Program-made: the position numbers and the translations under genes
Part shown: piece by piece, positions 5,329 through 7,470 of the stretch
Position numbering within the stretch: position 1 is the stretch's first letter
Layout of the letters: every line of letters begins with the position of its first letter
Assembly: GCA_937930275.1 (NCBI GenBank)
Contig: CALGLM010000511.1
Span: 1 to 7,470, forward strand
Source: an uncultured Ignavibacteria bacterium
Lineage (GTDB): Bacteria; Bacteroidota; Ignavibacteria; Ignavibacteriales; Melioribacteraceae
Direction: 5' to 3'
Length of the DNA stretch: 7,470 nucleotides
Notes under the pieces: model-generated
Database searches by the model: none
Seen by the model: only the letters and a program-made list of their open reading frames with translations
What the model was told of the DNA's origin: nothing

Positions 5329-7470
5329 CTTTAATAGCATCATTTTTTTACTGCTAACAAAAGTTTTACCGTCAGCTAAAGATGAAGCAGACAATCTATA
5401 AATATAAACACCGCTTGCCAAATTACCGGCAGCAAAATCTAAGTTATAGTAACCTGCTTTAATATCACCGTTAAATAACGTAGCAACTTTTTGACCTGTA
5501 ATGTCATAAAGCTCAACTGTAACTTTACTATCAACAGGAATTGAATAGTTAATTTTTGTTGTCGGGTTAAATGGGTTAGGATAGTTTTGTGATAAACTGA
5601 ATGTAGCAGGTACTCCTACTTCAACTTCAATTACATTACTAAAACTAAAAGTACCGTCAAAATCAACCATTTTTAATCTGTAGCTATATTTACCGGTAAC
5701 ATCTAATTTTTCATTAAATGAATAAGCTTTAGGTTCTGTAGTAGTACCGTTTGCGTTTACTCTGCCTGCTACTACCCAAGAATTTCCTAATTTTCTTTCA
5801 ATTACAAACTCTTTACTGTTTGTTTCGGTTGCTGTTGTCCAACTTAAATAAACTACATCTTTATCTGTACTTGCAATAAATGATGTTAATTCAACCGGAA
5901 CCGGAGTTACTGTTTGATAGCAACCCAAACCGTTATTTGTTGACATAACATAAATATAAGCTGTTCCGTCAGGATTTAATGCATATGCAACATCGCCTGT
6001 ACCGTTAGTATTTGAATTTGTGCCCATTGTAGGTGTTATATCATAAGTTGCTGCCGTATTAAAATCAGTCGGATCAACTTTCATTATTCTTGCATTTTCG
6101 TTTCCTGTTCCATATTGGAATACAACGAAATATTCAAAAGTACCGACCGTTCCGATATATCTAATTGCGTTTCCGCCTGAAGCAACTAATGTAGTAGGAA
6201 TTGTTCCTAATAATGTACCTGTTGCCGAGTATTTTTTAACTCCAAAACCGGTAGCTTTCCAATAGAAATCTCCGTTCGGTAATGGACCAACAGATGCACT
6301 TGTAGGTACACCGGTTGCATTATCACTTAAACTAATTACGGTTGGTGTGCTGCTAAATGTTCCGCCTGACATTGTGAATTTATAAACTTTCATAAATCCT
6401 GATGTTGCTGAAGCAGCCCATACAACTGCCGAATTATCACTTACACTACCGGTAACAGTAAATTTATCGCCTAAACGAACAGCATCACCCATGTACGAAA
6501 TAATATTAACCGGTGCAGATGCTTCGGTATCCCACATATATACTTTAAAAGCAGATGTAGAAGTATTGGTAGATAAATTTGCAGTAAATATTTTACCGTC
6601 AACTGATGTTTCAACATCATTCATTACATAAGTACCGCCGGAAATACCGGTTGTATTTAAATCTGCAATGTCAACACCGGTTGCTGCGTCTAATACTTTT
6701 ACAAAGTTTCCGCCTGTTCTTGAACCGACATATAAACGTTTAACACCGTCTTCTGTAGGTATTGTCGGAACTCCGTAAGCAAATCCTCTTTCCAAGCTAC
6801 CTGTTCCAAACCAAGTTGGCATACTGTTTTGAGCTTTATTGCGTTCCCAAATAGTTGTGTACTGCGGAGGAGTCCAAGGTGAACCAACTGCACGTAATAA
6901 CCATGAATAGGTTGTTGAACTAATAACAACCGGTGACCATAGTGTATCGTTATTTGTTAAGAAACTATGACCCGGTGTAGGTGATGTATTATGTGCACCC
7001 ATCGGGTATTGAATTGCGGCATCAAATTTAATTCCTACCCAGAAATTTGTTCCGGTTGTAAATGTAGGAGCATCGTTACCTAATGGTAAAGTAACATAAG
7101 AACCGGCTGTTCCTGCTGTAATATAATTTACACCGTCAAAAGTTTTAGTATAAATTAATGTACCCGGTGCTAAAGTATCGGCACCTGCAGCATATACTTT
7201 TACTGTAATTGGTTGTGTGCTTGTTTCATTTCTTATAAAAGCATCAACGTTTGCCAATCTCATGTTATCGGGAGCTACAAATCTTACTGCTGCCGTTAAT
7301 GACATATTGTTTGTGCCAAAACCGATAAATGTATAAGGTGTATTTGATCCGTTATCATATTTAATTTTAATCATTGGGTCAGGATAAACCAATGTTCTAA
7401 AGTACGATAAAGTATTATTCAAAGTATTTGATGTATCACCTGTTGCAACTACTTTTACTTCGGTAGTAAA
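5326..7470 (-). CDS. Secreted protein with type IX secretion (T9SS type A) C-terminal sorting domain, N-terminus cut by window edge
   Basis: Large extracellular or cell-surface protein of unknown function, 714 residues visible. The frame stays open to the right edge; the 16 codons before the TTG at 7422 read on smoothly (ending GDTSNT), so that TTG is an internal leucine and the true start and signal peptide lie outside. Counting from the first visible residue: a beta-rich domain at about 36-198, a glycine-, serine- and threonine-rich region at about 207-520 with several spaced short beta segments such as KRLYVGSRTGGNFVKVLD that suggests a beta-propeller (perhaps DUF4623-like, unconfirmed), a fibronectin-III-like domain at about 525-618 beginning PVPVELTSF, and the sorting domain at about 622-714 with QNYPNPFNPTT, YDITGQKV, AGYYN and ASGVYIYRL. 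The type IX system should export it and process or anchor this tail at the outer membrane. No catalytic motif is evident. It appears richer in GC than the neighbouring genes. Confidence 0.88.
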   Translation of the reverse strand, partial: FTTEVKVVATGDTSNTLNNTLSYFRTLVYPDPMIKIKYDNGSNTPYTFIGFGTNNMSLTAAVRFVAPDNMRLANVDAFIRNETSTQPITVKVYAAGADTLAPGTLIYTKTFDGVNYITAGTAGSYVTLPLGNDAPTFTTGTNFWVGIKFDAAIQYPMGAHNTSPTPGHSFLTNNDTLWSPVVISSTTYSWLLRAVGSPWTPPQYTTIWERNKAQNSMPTWFGTGSLERGFAYGVPTIPTEDGVKRLYVGSRTGGNFVKVLDAATGVDIADLNTTGISGGTYVMNDVETSVDGKIFTANLSTNTSTSAFKVYMWDTEASAPVNIISYMGDAVRLGDKFTVTGSVSDNSAVVWAASATSGFMKVYKFTMSGGTFSSTPTVISLSDNATGVPTSASVGPLPNGDFYWKATGFGVKKYSATGTLLGTIPTTLVASGGNAIRYIGTVGTFEYFVVFQYGTGNENARIMKVDPTDFNTAATYDITPTMGTNSNTNGTGDVAYALNPDGTAYIYVMSTNNGLGCYQTVTPVPVELTSFIASTDKDVVYLSWTTATETNSKEFVIERKLGNSWVVAGRVNANGTTTEPKAYSFNEKLDVTGKYSYRLKMVDFDGTFSFSNVIEVEVGVPATFSLSQNYPNPFNPTTKINYSIPVDSKVTVELYDITGQKVATLFNGDIKAGYYNLDFAAGNLASGVYIYRLSASSLADGKTFVSSKKMMLLK

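Noticed and set aside
6699..6929. Minus-strand open frame of 76 codons in another frame
   Set aside because: It overlaps the type IX cargo gene, whose frame runs intact through the region with consistent composition.

Overview
The window looks like a piece of a very AT-rich chromosome from the FCB group, most likely Ignavibacteria or a close relative of Bacteroidota/Chlorobi. The main reason is the C-terminus of the last gene, a type IX secretion sorting domain with the QNYPNPFNPTT signature common in Ignavibacteria and related lineages. Other support: an LpxH-family lipid A enzyme (an outer membrane is expected), mostly absent Shine-Dalgarno sequences, and low GC. The lineage is an inference from motifs; no rRNA gene or species marker is present.

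Layout. Positions 1-3543 carry three minus-strand genes, read right to left: a membrane-anchored M1-family zinc aminopeptidase, an LpxH-like UDP-2,3-diacylglucosamine pyrophosphohydrolase (GTG start), and the N-terminal half of a class A penicillin-binding protein (PBP1A type) that runs off the left edge. The gaps are 60 and 4 bases, so the last two genes are very probably cotranscribed and perhaps translationally coupled. Together they form a small cell-envelope cluster (lipid A synthesis, peptidoglycan synthesis, extracytoplasmic peptide hydrolysis). A 94-base divergent spacer separates them from glgC (ADP-glucose pyrophosphorylase, plus strand), the committed step of glycogen synthesis.

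Positions 4874-5325 are a convergent intergenic region with no credible gene but several structures: a likely glgC terminator, a C8 tract, an 18-base perfect palindrome, a 60-base island of 40% GC inside flanks below 20% GC, and a compact cassette in which a rho-independent terminator for the right-hand gene is bracketed by two pairs of a 14-base-period repeat. The last repeat copy includes that gene's stop codon.

Positions 5326-7470 hold a minus-strand gene for a large secreted type IX cargo protein. Its reading frame is open to the right edge, so the N-terminus and signal peptide lie outside the window; an apparent TTG start at 7422 is internal.

I do not see a defence system, CRISPR array, transposase, tRNA, rRNA or an evident new system. 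The most unusual material is in the 4874-5325 intergenic region.
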